From contig NZ_JAAKGO010000010.1 of NCBI RefSeq assembly GCF_011043525.1, forward strand, positions 82,095-146,094: a stretch of 64,000 nucleotides of DNA, in the 5' to 3' direction. This stretch comes from Sphingobacterium sp. SGG-5 (GTDB lineage: Bacteria; Bacteroidota; Bacteroidia; Sphingobacteriales; Sphingobacteriaceae). A model generated the notes under the pieces. It saw only the letters and a list, made by a program, of their open reading frames with translations, was not told the DNA's origin and did no database searches. Position numbers and translations under genes: made by a program. Shown piece by piece: positions 63,980 to 64,000 of this stretch (positions within the stretch are counted from its first letter, which is position 1; each line of letters starts with the position of its first letter).

Positions 63980-64000
63980 CAATAAGCAATATAGTAAACA

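Noticed and set aside
1..64000. tRNA or rRNA genes, CRISPR arrays, insertion sequences, attachment sites or a replication origin
   Set aside because: Intergenic regions were read on both strands and no cloverleaf, repeat-spacer array, transposase or terminal inverted repeats were found; short intergenic spaces leave little room for them.

Overview
The window comes from the chromosome of a Bacteroidota bacterium, most likely a member of the Sphingobacteriaceae (Sphingobacterium, Pedobacter or a close relative). The support is a SusC/SusD pair, DUF5017 and DUF4270 lipoproteins, the housekeeping order bamD-rpoZ-coaBC, the order rsfS-ftsH-LUD, and many upstream sites that fit the Bacteroidota promoter (a TTG-like -33 box and a TAnnTTTG -7 box). 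I see no tRNA, rRNA, CRISPR array, insertion sequence or prophage.

Region 1 (1-15777) looks like an island for taking up phosphorylated or phospholipid-derived compounds. On the minus strand a Tat-exported phosphocholine-specific phospholipase C, a zinc-type dehydrogenase and an organophosphate-type MFS transporter (cut by the window edge) are packed as one operon. Divergent from it is a seven-gene plus-strand operon: SusC receptor, SusD lipoprotein, two DUF5017 lipoproteins, an exported endonuclease/exonuclease/phosphatase-fold enzyme, a calcineurin-like phosphoesterase and an Asp-box beta-propeller protein. A XRE-cupin regulator follows. The susC gene seems to have a leader of about 320 nt.

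Region 2 (15787-27918): a minus-strand group (TetR regulator, GH3 glycosidase, L-serine dehydratase, metallo-beta-lactamase-fold hydrolase), a divergent outer-membrane beta-barrel protein, a two-component system, and a divergent DUF4270-Kelch lipoprotein pair. The DUF4270 promoter carries three direct TAACA repeats with a 10-bp period. A strong hairpin closes the pair.

Region 3 (27937-42850): asd, a lamin-tail-domain secreted protein, a threonine-dehydrogenase-like epimerase, a YebC regulator, a protein with basic FKPRF repeats, then an AT-rich surface-glycan cluster (flippase, three glycosyltransferases, a broken methyltransferase, a hybrid-free histidine kinase), followed by trhO, trmB, a GDP-fucose synthase gene and a YtxH/holin-like envelope trio.

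Region 4 (43048-64000): core genes, comprising comM, a rhomboid protease, a LUD protein, ftsH, rsfS, birA, two DsbD-type genes, pfkA, galT-galK, a membrane-anchored phosphoesterase, hemH, ispH, ndk, ruvX-ybeY, bamD-rpoZ-coaBC, an RsmB/NOP RNA methyltransferase and a START-like protein.

The most general observation is that at least eight genes have a -7 promoter box ending only 3-5 nt before the start codon, so they should be transcribed as leaderless or nearly leaderless mRNAs. The islands most worth a second look are the phospholipase/SusCD locus with its structured leader, the FKPRF-repeat protein, and the TAACA repeat operator.
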